From CAWKAV01 sp963847735 (lineage in GTDB: Bacteria > Desulfobacterota > Desulfuromonadia > Desulfuromonadales > BM103), in contig CAWKAV010000016.1 in the NCBI GenBank assembly GCA_963847735.1, forward strand, positions 124,001-188,000: a DNA stretch of 64,000 nt, written 5' to 3'. A program made the translations under genes and the position numbers. Positions 25,861-34,510 of this stretch are shown piece after piece. The notes under the pieces are model-generated. The model did not search any database. It had not been told where the DNA came from and saw only the letters and a program-made list of their open reading frames with translations. The stretch's first letter is position 1. Every line of letters starts with the position of its first letter.

Positions 25861-28259
25861 ATAGTTTTAGAACAGCGATCGCCGAAAGGGTGCTGGTTCT
25901 TGATGGAGCCATGGGAACCCTGCTTCAGGAGCGAGGGTTGCTGCCGGGCGGTTGCCCAGAGGAGATGAATCGGACGGCGCCGGATGCCGTGGCCGCTATC
26001 CACGCCGGTTATGCCTCAGCCGGCGCCGATATTCTGGTTACCAACAGTTTCGGTGGCAATCGTTCCAAGCTGGCTCATTACGGGCTGGACGGTGCGTTGG
26101 ATGAACTTAACAGCCGCGCCGTCGAACTGGCCCGTCAAGTAGCTGGAGACCAGCTCTTTGTCGCTGGTTCGGTGGGCCCAACCGGACGTTTTGTCGAGCC
26201 GGTCGGCGATGCTGGTTTTTCCGAGATGGTCGATATCTTTGCCGAACAGATTACATCATTGGCCGGGGCCGGGGCCGACCTGATCACATTTGAGACTTTT
26301 CTCGATATCCGTGAGCTGCGCGCAGGAATTATTGCCTGTCGTGATGTCTGCGACCTGCCAATCATCGCCCAGCTGACTTTTGATGATGACGGCCGAACGG
26401 TGCTCGGCACCCCGCCTGCCGCTGCTGCGGTCACTCTTGACGCCCTGCAAGTTGATGTGATCGGTTCCAACTGCGGTCTTGGCATCGATGGCATTCACGA
26501 TGTTCTTGTGCAGATGCGTCAGGTGACCTCCCGGCCGTTGATTGCCCAGGCCAACGCCGGTCTGCCGGTGCTCAAAGACGGCCGGACTGTTTTTCCCGGG
26601 ACCGCCGATGAAATGACTGCTTACCACGAACGTTTGATTGCTCTCGGGGTAAGGATTATCGGTGGCTGTTGCGGAACGACTCCCGGTCATATCCGGGCCA
26701 TGCGTGCTGCCCTGGGCAACTTCTCTCAAACGTGGACACCGCCCGAGCGGCGTGGGTTTCTTTCCAGCCGGAGTGCTGTGGCAGAGTTCGGCGGTGAAGC
26801 CCCCTGCGCCTTGATTGGCGAACGAATCAATCCTACCGGCAAGAAGGGCTACACGGCGGAACTGCTTGCCGGTAAAACGGCCTATATTCGTCGTGAAGCG
26901 ACCGCCCAGGTTGTTGCTGGAGCGCACCTTATTGACGTCAACTGCGGTGCCCCGGGCGTTGACGAGGTCGCGGCTCTGGAACGGGCCGTCTATGCCGCTT
27001 CCGGTGCCTGTTCTGCACCACTGGTGATCGATACTTCTGACCCGGTTGCCCTTGAAAAAGCCCTGCAGGCTGTCGACGGCAAAGTTCTGATCAACTCGGT
27101 CAATGGAGAAGCCAAAAGCCTTGAACGGATTCTGCCGCTTGCCCGCCGCTACGGCGCCGCTGTCATCGGCCTGACCCTTGATGAAACAGGTATCCCGGCA
27201 ACGGCCGAAGGCCGGGTCGCGATTGCCAGGCGGATTCTCGATGCCGCCCTTGCCGCAGGATTGCCACGGCAGGACCTGGTGATCGACTGCCTGACCCTGA
27301 CCGTTTCCGCCGAACAGAAACGGGCGCTTGAAACCTTGCTTGCTTTGCGAATAGTCCGGGATGAGCTTGGTCTTGCCACCGTCCTCGGCGTCAGCAATAT
27401 CTCTTTCGGACTGCCGGCCCGTCCGGTTCTTTCTGCGGCGTTTTTTGCCATGGCACTGGAAGCGGGGCTCAAGGCGGCAATTGTCAATCCCAGAGATGAG
27501 CGGATGATGGATGTTTATCGGTCGGCGCTGGTTCTGCTCTGCCAGGATGTGCGGGCCGAAGACTACATCAGCCACTATGCAGGGCAGACAGCTTCTGTGA
27601 CACCTGCAACAGAGCGGAGTAGCGCTCCACCCGATATGCGCCAACTGCTTGCTGCGGCAATTCTTGCCGGTGACAGCGAAGGCATTGTGCCTCTGGTCAA
27701 GAAAGCCATGCTCGAAGGGATGAGCGCTATGGCTGTCAGTAACGAGGGACTTCTGCCGGGGCTCGAGGAGGTCGGACGCCGCTTTGCTGATAATCGCATC
27801 TTCCTGCCCCAGGTCATGCAGTCAGCTGAGACGATGCAATCCGCTTTTGCTTATATCAAGGAAAACTTCGCCAACGAGAGCGGCCCCTCACTCGGGCGTA
27901 TTCTGATGGCAACGGTGGAAGGGGATATCCACGATATCGGCAAGAATATCGTCTGCACCCTGCTGGAGAACCACGGTTTCGAAGTGATCGATCTCGGCAA
28001 AAATGTTCCGGCGGCCAGAATTCTTGAAGTGGCAATGGCAAAGGATGTCGATGCTGTTGGCCTGTCTGCTCTGATGACCACCACCTTACAGCAGATGGAT
28101 ATCACTCTGCGCAAGCTCAGGGAAGCCGGGATCAGGGTTTTTTCCATGGTTGGAGGTGCCGTGGTCAGCCAGGATTACGCCGACAGTATCGGTGCCGATA
28201 TCTATGCCAAGGATGCGCTGGAGGCGGTTGCAAAGGTCAAGGCGATTCTCGGTCACTGA
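25857..28259 (+). CDS. metH: Cobalamin-dependent methionine synthase lacking the reactivation domain
   Basis: The 800-residue protein has three of the four MetH modules. These are homocysteine-binding (1-290, zinc ligands in NCGLGIDG and GGCCGTTPGH), methyltetrahydrofolate-binding (about 310-590, GERINPTGKK, DVNCGAPGVDE), and the B12 cap and Rossmann domain (about 595-800, with the cobalt ligand in DIHDIGKNIV). The SAM-binding reactivation domain is absent, giving 800 instead of about 1,200 residues, as in several anaerobes. It transfers methyl from methyltetrahydrofolate to homocysteine. The start is GTG overlapping the upstream stop. Reactivation would need another protein. Confidence 0.94.
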   Translation: MNSFRTAIAERVLVLDGAMGTLLQERGLLPGGCPEEMNRTAPDAVAAIHAGYASAGADILVTNSFGGNRSKLAHYGLDGALDELNSRAVELARQVAGDQLFVAGSVGPTGRFVEPVGDAGFSEMVDIFAEQITSLAGAGADLITFETFLDIRELRAGIIACRDVCDLPIIAQLTFDDDGRTVLGTPPAAAAVTLDALQVDVIGSNCGLGIDGIHDVLVQMRQVTSRPLIAQANAGLPVLKDGRTVFPGTADEMTAYHERLIALGVRIIGGCCGTTPGHIRAMRAALGNFSQTWTPPERRGFLSSRSAVAEFGGEAPCALIGERINPTGKKGYTAELLAGKTAYIRREATAQVVAGAHLIDVNCGAPGVDEVAALERAVYAASGACSAPLVIDTSDPVALEKALQAVDGKVLINSVNGEAKSLERILPLARRYGAAVIGLTLDETGIPATAEGRVAIARRILDAALAAGLPRQDLVIDCLTLTVSAEQKRALETLLALRIVRDELGLATVLGVSNISFGLPARPVLSAAFFAMALEAGLKAAIVNPRDERMMDVYRSALVLLCQDVRAEDYISHYAGQTASVTPATERSSAPPDMRQLLAAAILAGDSEGIVPLVKKAMLEGMSAMAVSNEGLLPGLEEVGRRFADNRIFLPQVMQSAETMQSAFAYIKENFANESGPSLGRILMATVEGDIHDIGKNIVCTLLENHGFEVIDLGKNVPAARILEVAMAKDVDAVGLSALMTTTLQQMDITLRKLREAGIRVFSMVGGAVVSQDYADSIGADIYAKDALEAVAKVKAILGH

Positions 28260-28344
28260 TGCACCGGCTTGCGCTGGTTTGATGCCTGTGACAAAATGAC
28301 GGGGTTAAAGTGGATTTGCTGGATAGGCATGGAGAGCGCTGCAG

Positions 28345-28893
28345 ATGGTCGTTGGGTTCAATCATAATTTTCGCTACAGAGGTGAGGTCTACCATATCCA
28401 GACCGAGGACAGTGGGCTGAAAAGTCCCAACATCGTCACACTGCTTTATCATGGCGGAACAATCCTCGCTTCAAAGAAAACCTCCTATGCCGACATCGTC
28501 AGGATCGACAACCTGGGCCAGGTTGTCGAAGAGTTGATGAAGGAACAGCACAAAAATATGCTGCGCAGCCTCAAGACGGGTGAATTCGACGCGGTGATTG
28601 AGCGTTTCCAGTCAGGAAGAACCGTTGCTCCTCAGGGGCCGGAAGATGAGCAGCGCGGCATCTCCACGGCTGTAACTGCGCCGGTGGCAACGGAGGTCCC
28701 TCCAATAGTGAGGGTGCCCCCTGCAGTGAAGTCTGCAGTCCCCGTTGTTCCGTCCACAGCAGTGTCGCCTGAGCCGAGAGCATTACCCAAAACACAGCCA
28801 TCGGCCGCGGTCGTGCGAAAAGGACCTTCTTCGGCAGTCGAAGCCAGCCTCGATGAAGTGATCCTCTCTTATCTGCTGGGGGATGACAAGTGA
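28345..28893 (+). CDS. Conserved hypothetical protein with proline-rich linker
   Basis: The 182-residue protein has a compact N-terminal domain (FNHNFRYRGEVYHIQTEDSG, KKTSYADIVR, LMKEQHKNMLRSLKTGEFD). A Pro/Ala/Val-rich linker follows at about 95-160, and it ends with a short conserved-looking motif (SLDEVILSYLLGDDK). From memory, similar N-terminal domains occur in other delta-proteobacteria with no assigned function. The layout, a globular domain joined by a disordered linker to a C-terminal peptide, suggests that the tail docks on a partner. It precedes a pseudopilin-like gene and a two-component system. Confidence 0.72.
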   Translation: MVVGFNHNFRYRGEVYHIQTEDSGLKSPNIVTLLYHGGTILASKKTSYADIVRIDNLGQVVEELMKEQHKNMLRSLKTGEFDAVIERFQSGRTVAPQGPEDEQRGISTAVTAPVATEVPPIVRVPPAVKSAVPVVPSTAVSPEPRALPKTQPSAAVVRKGPSSAVEASLDEVILSYLLGDDK

Positions 28894-28934
28894 CCCGCAA
28901 TGAGTGACGAGTGATACGTTGTAACGAGTTCTTC

Positions 28935-29450
28935 ATGACGGTTTCATCGAACGACAAACAGCGAGGGGCTATTCTGTTGCTGCTCTTGGTTATGGCCGTG
29001 GTCATGGGCCTTGCTGCCGGACTGGCCGGGCAAACCTGGCGCAGCACCATGCAGAGAGCAAGGGAGGCTGAACTGCTGTGGCGCGGGCAGCAATATCAGC
29101 AGGCCATTTCCAGCTATTACAAAACCAGAAAGGCGTTTCCCGCCACACTTGAGGACCTGGTGCGTGATCCGAACTCTCCGAACAAGGTCAGGCACCTGCG
29201 TAAGCTCTACGATGATCCAATGACCGGAAAACGTTGGGAACCGGTCACCGATCCGGCAAAGCGGATCATCGGCGTACGTAGCAGCAGCGACCTGGAACCC
29301 TTCCAGAAGGACGGCTTCCCTGAAGGACTTGATAAGTTACGGAGCAAGAACTCTTATCTTGAATGGGAGTTTGTGTTTGTACCATTAAAGGCGAATCAGA
29401 CGGCCAAAAAAACTTCCTCCGCCGCTGTGCCGGGCGGCAAGACGGAATAA
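28935..29450 (+). CDS. Pseudopilin-like type II secretion-related protein
   Basis: The 171-residue protein starts with a short charged leader and a strongly hydrophobic N-terminal helix (RGAILLLLLVMAVVMGLAAGLAG), followed by the pseudopilin-like phrase AELLWRGQQYQQAISSYYKT, then PATLEDLVRDP and a Lys/Arg-rich region with DPMTGKRWEPV. These resemble GspG-like proteins whose prepilin cleavage motif is degenerate: the residues before the helix are R-G-A rather than G-F. ATG 28935 is preferred over GTG 28911. Its exact role is unknown; it lies next to a kinase and regulator pair. Confidence 0.7.
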   Translation: MTVSSNDKQRGAILLLLLVMAVVMGLAAGLAGQTWRSTMQRAREAELLWRGQQYQQAISSYYKTRKAFPATLEDLVRDPNSPNKVRHLRKLYDDPMTGKRWEPVTDPAKRIIGVRSSSDLEPFQKDGFPEGLDKLRSKNSYLEWEFVFVPLKANQTAKKTSSAAVPGGKTE

Positions 29451-29463
29451 AGCACGGAGCACG

Positions 29464-30963
29464 ATGTTTTTCAAAAGCCTGATCGGCCGGATCGTCATAC
29501 TCTCTTTTCTGCTCTTCTTCATTGCGATCGGTGCTGTGACGCTGTTTCATGTCCGTCGCGAGCATACTCATATCACTGCAACCAGCCTGAGTACCGCAGA
29601 CCTGATGATGTCAGTGATCGAACGGGCCCTCGCCAGTTCCATGGCGGCCGGTAACAGTCGCGATGTGCAGAGGATTCTGGAGATGGTCGGCAGTGATCCG
29701 CGGTTGGCCGGAGTCCGAATCTTTCATCCCGATGGCCGCGTCCTCAAATCATCAGAACCTGACGAGATTGGCCGCCGGGTCGATCCTCACAGCCTGGCAA
29801 TCTTCCTGCAAGGTCAGAAGAACGACATTTTTCGCGGTCCGACCGGCGGAGAGGTCATGGGGGTTGTCAAACCGATCTACTCTGAACAAATCTGCACGCC
29901 GTGTCACGGTGCTGGTCGCCGGGTTTTGGGTGTCTTGAACCTCGATCTTTCTCTGTCTGACATGGAGGCGCAGTTACTGGAGTCCTCGCAGCTCTTCGGG
30001 CTGACCATGCTGATCATCGTGCTACTGCTGACTGGCGGAATCTCTTTGATCTTTCATCGCTTCGTCAGGCAGCCGCTGCAGAAAATGTCTGCCAGAATGG
30101 CCGAGGTTGAGAACGGTGATTTGACCGTCATGCTCTCCCCACAGGGAGAAGATGAGGTCAGTTGTCTGATGGTCAGTTTTAATTCGATGGTTGATCGCCT
30201 GCGCATGGCCAACGATGAACTTCAGAGCTGTCACTACCAACAGATGGAACGGGTTGATCGATTGGCTTCAGTCGGAGAAATGTCTGCTGGCATTGCCCAC
30301 GAAATCAAGAATCCTCTCGCCGCGATCGGCGGGGCGATTACAGTTTTGGCAGATGATTTTGCCGAAGATGATCCCCGTCGCGAGATCGTCAGCCAGGTTC
30401 TTGAGCAGATTGCCCGATTGGATAAAGCCGCGACAGACCTTCTCTTTTTCGGGCGTCCCGGCAAACCGAGTTTCGATTATGTCGATACCAATGATCTTCT
30501 TAATAAGACGATGTTCTTTGTTAGCCAGCACCCGGAAGCAAGAAATGTGCACCAAATTAAGGAGTATACCCGGAAGATGCCCCCGGTGTGGGTTGACGAG
30601 AAGCAACTGCAACAGGTATTTTTCAATATTATTATCAACGCTATCCAGGCGATGCAGGACGGTGGCACGCTGTTGCTGCAGACCGATCTTATCGAGCAAG
30701 AGGGCAGAGAATTTGTCAGGGTGTTGGTCGGGGACTCTGGGCCTGGCATTAAGCCGGAAGAGCTGCAGATGATCTTTACACCATTTTTTACCACCAAAGC
30801 TCAGGGAACAGGTCTTGGTCTTGCCATTTGTCGGCAGCTCATGGAGCAGCAGGAAGGAACCCTTGAAGTCCGAAGTCGATTTGGTGAGGGAACCCGTGTC
30901 ATCATTAAACTACCGGTCAGAAAAGACACTGCGCCGGGTATGAATGAGGTAAAACGTGCGTAA
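29464..30963 (+). CDS. Sensor histidine kinase with a heme-binding motif in its periplasmic domain
   Basis: The 499-residue protein has a membrane helix at about 8-28 and a periplasmic domain carrying CTPCH (C144, C147, H148), which should bind c-type heme covalently. A second helix lies at about 178-197, then HAMP (LQKMSARMAEVENGDLTV), HisKA with the phospho-acceptor H279 in GIAHEIKNPLAAI, and an ATPase domain (NIIINAIQAM, DSGPGI, GTGLGLAI). The CxxCH in a sensor domain occurs in several Geobacter kinases and suggests redox or gas sensing; that is inferred. It overlaps the response regulator gene by 8 bases, and ggag precedes the ATG. Confidence 0.93.
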   Translation: MFFKSLIGRIVILSFLLFFIAIGAVTLFHVRREHTHITATSLSTADLMMSVIERALASSMAAGNSRDVQRILEMVGSDPRLAGVRIFHPDGRVLKSSEPDEIGRRVDPHSLAIFLQGQKNDIFRGPTGGEVMGVVKPIYSEQICTPCHGAGRRVLGVLNLDLSLSDMEAQLLESSQLFGLTMLIIVLLLTGGISLIFHRFVRQPLQKMSARMAEVENGDLTVMLSPQGEDEVSCLMVSFNSMVDRLRMANDELQSCHYQQMERVDRLASVGEMSAGIAHEIKNPLAAIGGAITVLADDFAEDDPRREIVSQVLEQIARLDKAATDLLFFGRPGKPSFDYVDTNDLLNKTMFFVSQHPEARNVHQIKEYTRKMPPVWVDEKQLQQVFFNIIINAIQAMQDGGTLLLQTDLIEQEGREFVRVLVGDSGPGIKPEELQMIFTPFFTTKAQGTGLGLAICRQLMEQQEGTLEVRSRFGEGTRVIIKLPVRKDTAPGMNEVKRA

Positions 30964-32329
30964 TACTAGAATTTTAGTCGTTGACGATGAACATCTGATT
31001 CGCTGGTCTCTGGAGCAGTCCCTGAAAAAGCAGGGTTACGACGTCATGACTGCCGCCAGTGGCGAGGAGGCTATCAGGCAGGTCCAGGAAGATGCTCCGG
31101 AGTTGATGTTGCTTGACATTCAGCTCCCAGGGATGGATGGGCTGGCGGTTCTGGAAAAAACAAAGGAGATCGACAGCGAAATTCTCGTCGTTATGGTCAC
31201 GGCTCTTGGTGTTCTCGAGACAGCTGTCAAGGCGATGCGACTCGGCGCTTATGACTATATCAACAAGCCTTTCAACCTTGATGAGCTGTCAATTATTGTT
31301 AGAAAAGCCCTTGAGACACGCCAACTACGTAAAGAAGTTGCCCATCTGCGTTCCGCTCAGGAGAGCAAATTCGGTATCAATAATATCATCGGCGAGAGTC
31401 GGCACATGAAACAGGTGCTGGACATGGTCCGCAAAGTGGCCAGGAGCGATGCCAGTACGGTTCTGATCCAGGGCGAAAGCGGTACCGGCAAGGAGTTGAT
31501 TGCCCGAGCGATTCATATGGAGAGTGCGCGAAGGGATCAGCCCTTCATGGCGATCAACTGCGCCGCCGTGCCGGAAACTTTGCTCGAAAGTGAATTGATG
31601 GGGCATGAAAAGGGCGCCTTCACCGATGCCAAGAGCCAGAAGCGTGGTCTTTTTGAAATGACAGACGGCGGTACAATCTTTCTCGATGAGATCGGAGATA
31701 TGGAGTTGGGGATGCAGGCCAAGTTACTGCGCATTCTGGAAGAGCGAACTGTTCGTCGGGTCGGCGGGAATAAAGAGATTCCGGTCGATGTGCGCATCGT
31801 GTCTGCGACCAACCAGGAGCTGCTCAGGAAGATCGAGGAAAGGACCTTCCGTAATGATCTCTACTATCGTCTGCAGGTGATCCCTATTTATCTACCGCCA
31901 CTGCGTGAGCGTCGTGATGACATCATGATGCTGGTTGAATTTTTTATCAAATATTACAACAAGGAGTTCGGCAAGAACGTCAAGGGAGTTTCCAAGATGG
32001 CGCGCAAATTTCTCGAGGAGTACGAATGGCCCGGCAACGTGCGCGAACTGCGTAACATTATCGAGAGGGCGATTATCCTTGAAAGCGAAGAGACTCTCAT
32101 GCTCGAACATCTGCCCCGTGAACTGGTTTCAAAGACCGGCGATATTGCCTCCGGCTTTATGAATCTGCGCATCCCTCCGGAAGGTATTGACATAGAGGAT
32201 GTTGAACGGGAGTTGATCCGCCAGTCTCTGGAAATCGCCGAAGGGAATCAGTCGAAAGCAGCCCAAAAACTCAACCTTGGCATCGATGCTTTTCGCTACC
32301 GGATGAAGAAGTTCGGCTTTCTGAATTAG
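30956..32329 (+). CDS. Sigma-54-dependent response regulator, NtrC family
   Basis: The 457-residue protein has a receiver domain with phospho-acceptor D54 (LLDIQLPGMDG). An AAA+ domain follows with Walker A GESGTGKE, the sigma-54 contact loop GAFTDA and Walker B GGTIFLDEIGDM, and the protein ends with a Fis-type helix-turn-helix (NQSKAAQKLNLGIDAFRYRMKK). It activates RNA polymerase containing sigma-54. The start is GTG at 30956 after gagg, overlapping the sensor kinase. The pair should work together; targets are unknown and no clear sigma-54 promoter was identified nearby by eye. Confidence 0.96.
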   Translation: MRNTRILVVDDEHLIRWSLEQSLKKQGYDVMTAASGEEAIRQVQEDAPELMLLDIQLPGMDGLAVLEKTKEIDSEILVVMVTALGVLETAVKAMRLGAYDYINKPFNLDELSIIVRKALETRQLRKEVAHLRSAQESKFGINNIIGESRHMKQVLDMVRKVARSDASTVLIQGESGTGKELIARAIHMESARRDQPFMAINCAAVPETLLESELMGHEKGAFTDAKSQKRGLFEMTDGGTIFLDEIGDMELGMQAKLLRILEERTVRRVGGNKEIPVDVRIVSATNQELLRKIEERTFRNDLYYRLQVIPIYLPPLRERRDDIMMLVEFFIKYYNKEFGKNVKGVSKMARKFLEEYEWPGNVRELRNIIERAIILESEETLMLEHLPRELVSKTGDIASGFMNLRIPPEGIDIEDVERELIRQSLEIAEGNQSKAAQKLNLGIDAFRYRMKKFGFLN

Positions 32330-32345
32330 GTCCGGCTGTTGTCAC

Positions 32346-33101
32346 TTAGTCTTTTGCCACCGGCTCAATCTTGATGTCATCAAACATCACGCTGTTGCTG
32401 TCGTGTGTTCCGTCACGGAAAAGGATCATATGAATCATGCTGGTCTCCGGACCGGTGATGAAGCTGAAGGTCTGCACGCCCTTGACCGTGCCGGTCAGAC
32501 GCTTGCCTTCATGTGAGCCGCGAAAGTTCTGGCTGAATGTCTCCTCGGTGTACTGTGCAGGAATCCACAGGAATGTCTTGAACTCGAGAATGTTGATGCC
32601 GGCCGAAACCCCTTCTGCGAGCTCCGCCGTTATCGAGAAAGAAGCCCGATACGTTGTTTGTGGTTTTACGGCCAACGGCGCGAAATAACCCACGTAGGCG
32701 CTGTCCTCAATACTACCGAAGACCCAGGAGCGGCCGCCGGTTGTCTGGTCTTCAGCGATGCCGGTTGTCTGGACCAGATGGTCGATAGAGGTTTTCCAGT
32801 TGGGTAGACGAACATTGCTCTCTGCAGGGCGAAAGTCTCCTGCCCAGGGAAAGAGCGCGAACTGTGGCGTTCCCTGAAAATCCTCAAAAACCGGTGGTGT
32901 GGGCGGTTTCCTGGCTGTTGTGCCGGGCTGTTCCTGGGTTTCTGTCTGGTGCTGTTCTGCCGTTGTGGTTGTTTCTTGAGCCACCGCCAACTGTGGTGTT
33001 TTGTTGTCGCTGGTCGGCTGAACAGGCAGTGGTGCCTCTTCACGACAGCCGGATGAGATGAACATTGTGAGGAAAAGGGTTGTTAATATTAACGGACGCA
33101 T
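32346..33101 (-). CDS. Hypothetical lipoprotein with a carbohydrate-binding-like beta domain
   Basis: The 251-residue protein has a lipoprotein signal with lipobox S-S-G-C at about residues 16-19. A Gln/Thr/Pro-rich linker runs to about residue 70. A beta-rich domain follows with phrases such as PWAGDFRPAESNVRLPNWKT, YRASFSITAELAEG and SVMFDDIKIEPV, the last being typical of carbohydrate-binding-module-like jelly rolls. I do not recognise the exact family. It converges with the NtrC-type regulator gene, their stops being 16 bases apart, and a gga-containing site precedes its ATG. Confidence 0.65.
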   Translation of the reverse strand: MRPLILTTLFLTMFISSGCREEAPLPVQPTSDNKTPQLAVAQETTTTAEQHQTETQEQPGTTARKPPTPPVFEDFQGTPQFALFPWAGDFRPAESNVRLPNWKTSIDHLVQTTGIAEDQTTGGRSWVFGSIEDSAYVGYFAPLAVKPQTTYRASFSITAELAEGVSAGINILEFKTFLWIPAQYTEETFSQNFRGSHEGKRLTGTVKGVQTFSFITGPETSMIHMILFRDGTHDSNSVMFDDIKIEPVAKD

Positions 33102-33242
33102 GGGGCATTCCTTATGATTGAAAATGTTATCGTATTATAGACGGGATGTTGCTGTGAATCCAGCCCGTGTCCCCTGTCAGGAGAGTGCCCCTTCTTTGCA
33201 TTGCTCTGGCACGTCACTCTTCTTTCGCTACGCTCCACTTTT

Positions 33243-34505
33243 ATGGTAATGACCTACAGCATGAAATGGCTTCTGCTCGTCCTCTATCTCCTGATCTTTG
33301 CCTTTCGTCTCTGGTTGCGGCATCTGAACTTGCAGCACCTGCAGCAGCATGGTCACAATGTGCCAACCGGTTTTGCCGGGGTCGTTGACCAGAAACTCCT
33401 CGCCCGAACTTCCGATTACACTGTGGCGAACAGCCGCATCGGACTGATTGAGGCCCTTATTGCCAGCTTGCTGCTGCTGGTCTTTCTTTTTTGTGGCCTG
33501 ATTGGCTGGTATGACGGCTGGATCCGTGGATTGACGGCATCCTTTGTTGGCCAGGGGGTGATTTTTGTCCTTGTCCTGATGCTGGCCCAGGTTGTCCTTG
33601 ACCTTCCTTTCAGCCTTTATCGCACTTTCATTCTTGAAGAGAGATTTCAATTCAACACCTCAACGCCACGCATCTGGCTCGCCGATCTTTGCAAGTCCCT
33701 GGGGATTGGTACCCTCTTGTTGTCGCTGGTCACGGCCGGGGCGCTCACATTGGTGCAGGCCTGCCCAGCCAGTTGGTGGCTATGGGTGTGGGGTTTTTTT
33801 GCCTTGGTCACGTTGCTATTGATGTATTTATCGCCAGTGTTGATTGAGCCACTCTTTTTCAAATTTCAGCCGTTGCAAAAAGAGACGTTGGCTGAACAGG
33901 TCAAAGTCATTATGAGGCAGGCCGGGCTGCGGATTGACCGGGTGCTGCAGGTCGATGCTTCGCGACGCAGTAAACATTCAAACGCTTATTTTACCGGTGT
34001 TGGGCGCGTTAAACGTATTGTCCTTTTCGATACGCTCATGGAGCAGATGACCGATGATGAAATTATTGGAGTTCTTGCCCATGAGGCTGGTCACTGGAAG
34101 TTGGGACACATCTGGAAACGCTTGCTGACCATGGAATTGGTTGCTTTTGGCGTATGTTGGATTGCCTGGAGGGTGCTTGAATGGGGTGGCCTGGCAAGTT
34201 TGTTTGGTCTTGATCAACTCAGTTTTGTTGGCCAGGTGTTTTTACTCGTATTTTTGGCCAGTCTGATCAGCTTCCCCTTGACGCCTCTTTCGAGCGCTCT
34301 TTCCCGGCGTCACGAATGGCAGGCTGACCTTTTCGCTCTTAATTTGATTGGTGAAGGCAAACCCCTGGCCCAGGCTCTGGTCAAACTCTGCAAAGAGAAT
34401 CTCAGCAATTTTCATCCGCATCCTCTTTATGCCTGGTTCTACTATTCGCATCCACCCGTGGTCGATCGGATCGCACGCTTGTCTCCTCCGCGTAAACTTA
34501 ACTGA
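33243..34505 (+). CDS. M48 family membrane metalloprotease (Ste24-like)
   Basis: The 420-residue protein has about six membrane segments and the zinc motif HEAGH in GVLAHEAGHWKLGH, plus the third ligand region SRRHEWQADLFAL. This is the layout of Ste24/CAAX-prenyl-protease-1 proteins. In bacteria these proteases work in membrane protein quality control. The first in-frame ATG with a family-like start is at 33243; 33249 and 33261 are alternatives because no clear ribosome-binding site is seen. An MFS gene follows after 5 bases. Confidence 0.88.
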   Translation: MVMTYSMKWLLLVLYLLIFAFRLWLRHLNLQHLQQHGHNVPTGFAGVVDQKLLARTSDYTVANSRIGLIEALIASLLLLVFLFCGLIGWYDGWIRGLTASFVGQGVIFVLVLMLAQVVLDLPFSLYRTFILEERFQFNTSTPRIWLADLCKSLGIGTLLLSLVTAGALTLVQACPASWWLWVWGFFALVTLLLMYLSPVLIEPLFFKFQPLQKETLAEQVKVIMRQAGLRIDRVLQVDASRRSKHSNAYFTGVGRVKRIVLFDTLMEQMTDDEIIGVLAHEAGHWKLGHIWKRLLTMELVAFGVCWIAWRVLEWGGLASLFGLDQLSFVGQVFLLVFLASLISFPLTPLSSALSRRHEWQADLFALNLIGEGKPLAQALVKLCKENLSNFHPHPLYAWFYYSHPPVVDRIARLSPPRKLN

Positions 34506-34510
34506 CCAGC

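Noticed and set aside
26256..27644. 462-residue open frame antisense to metH
   Set aside because: Mirror of a conserved gene; no recognisable domain or start signal.
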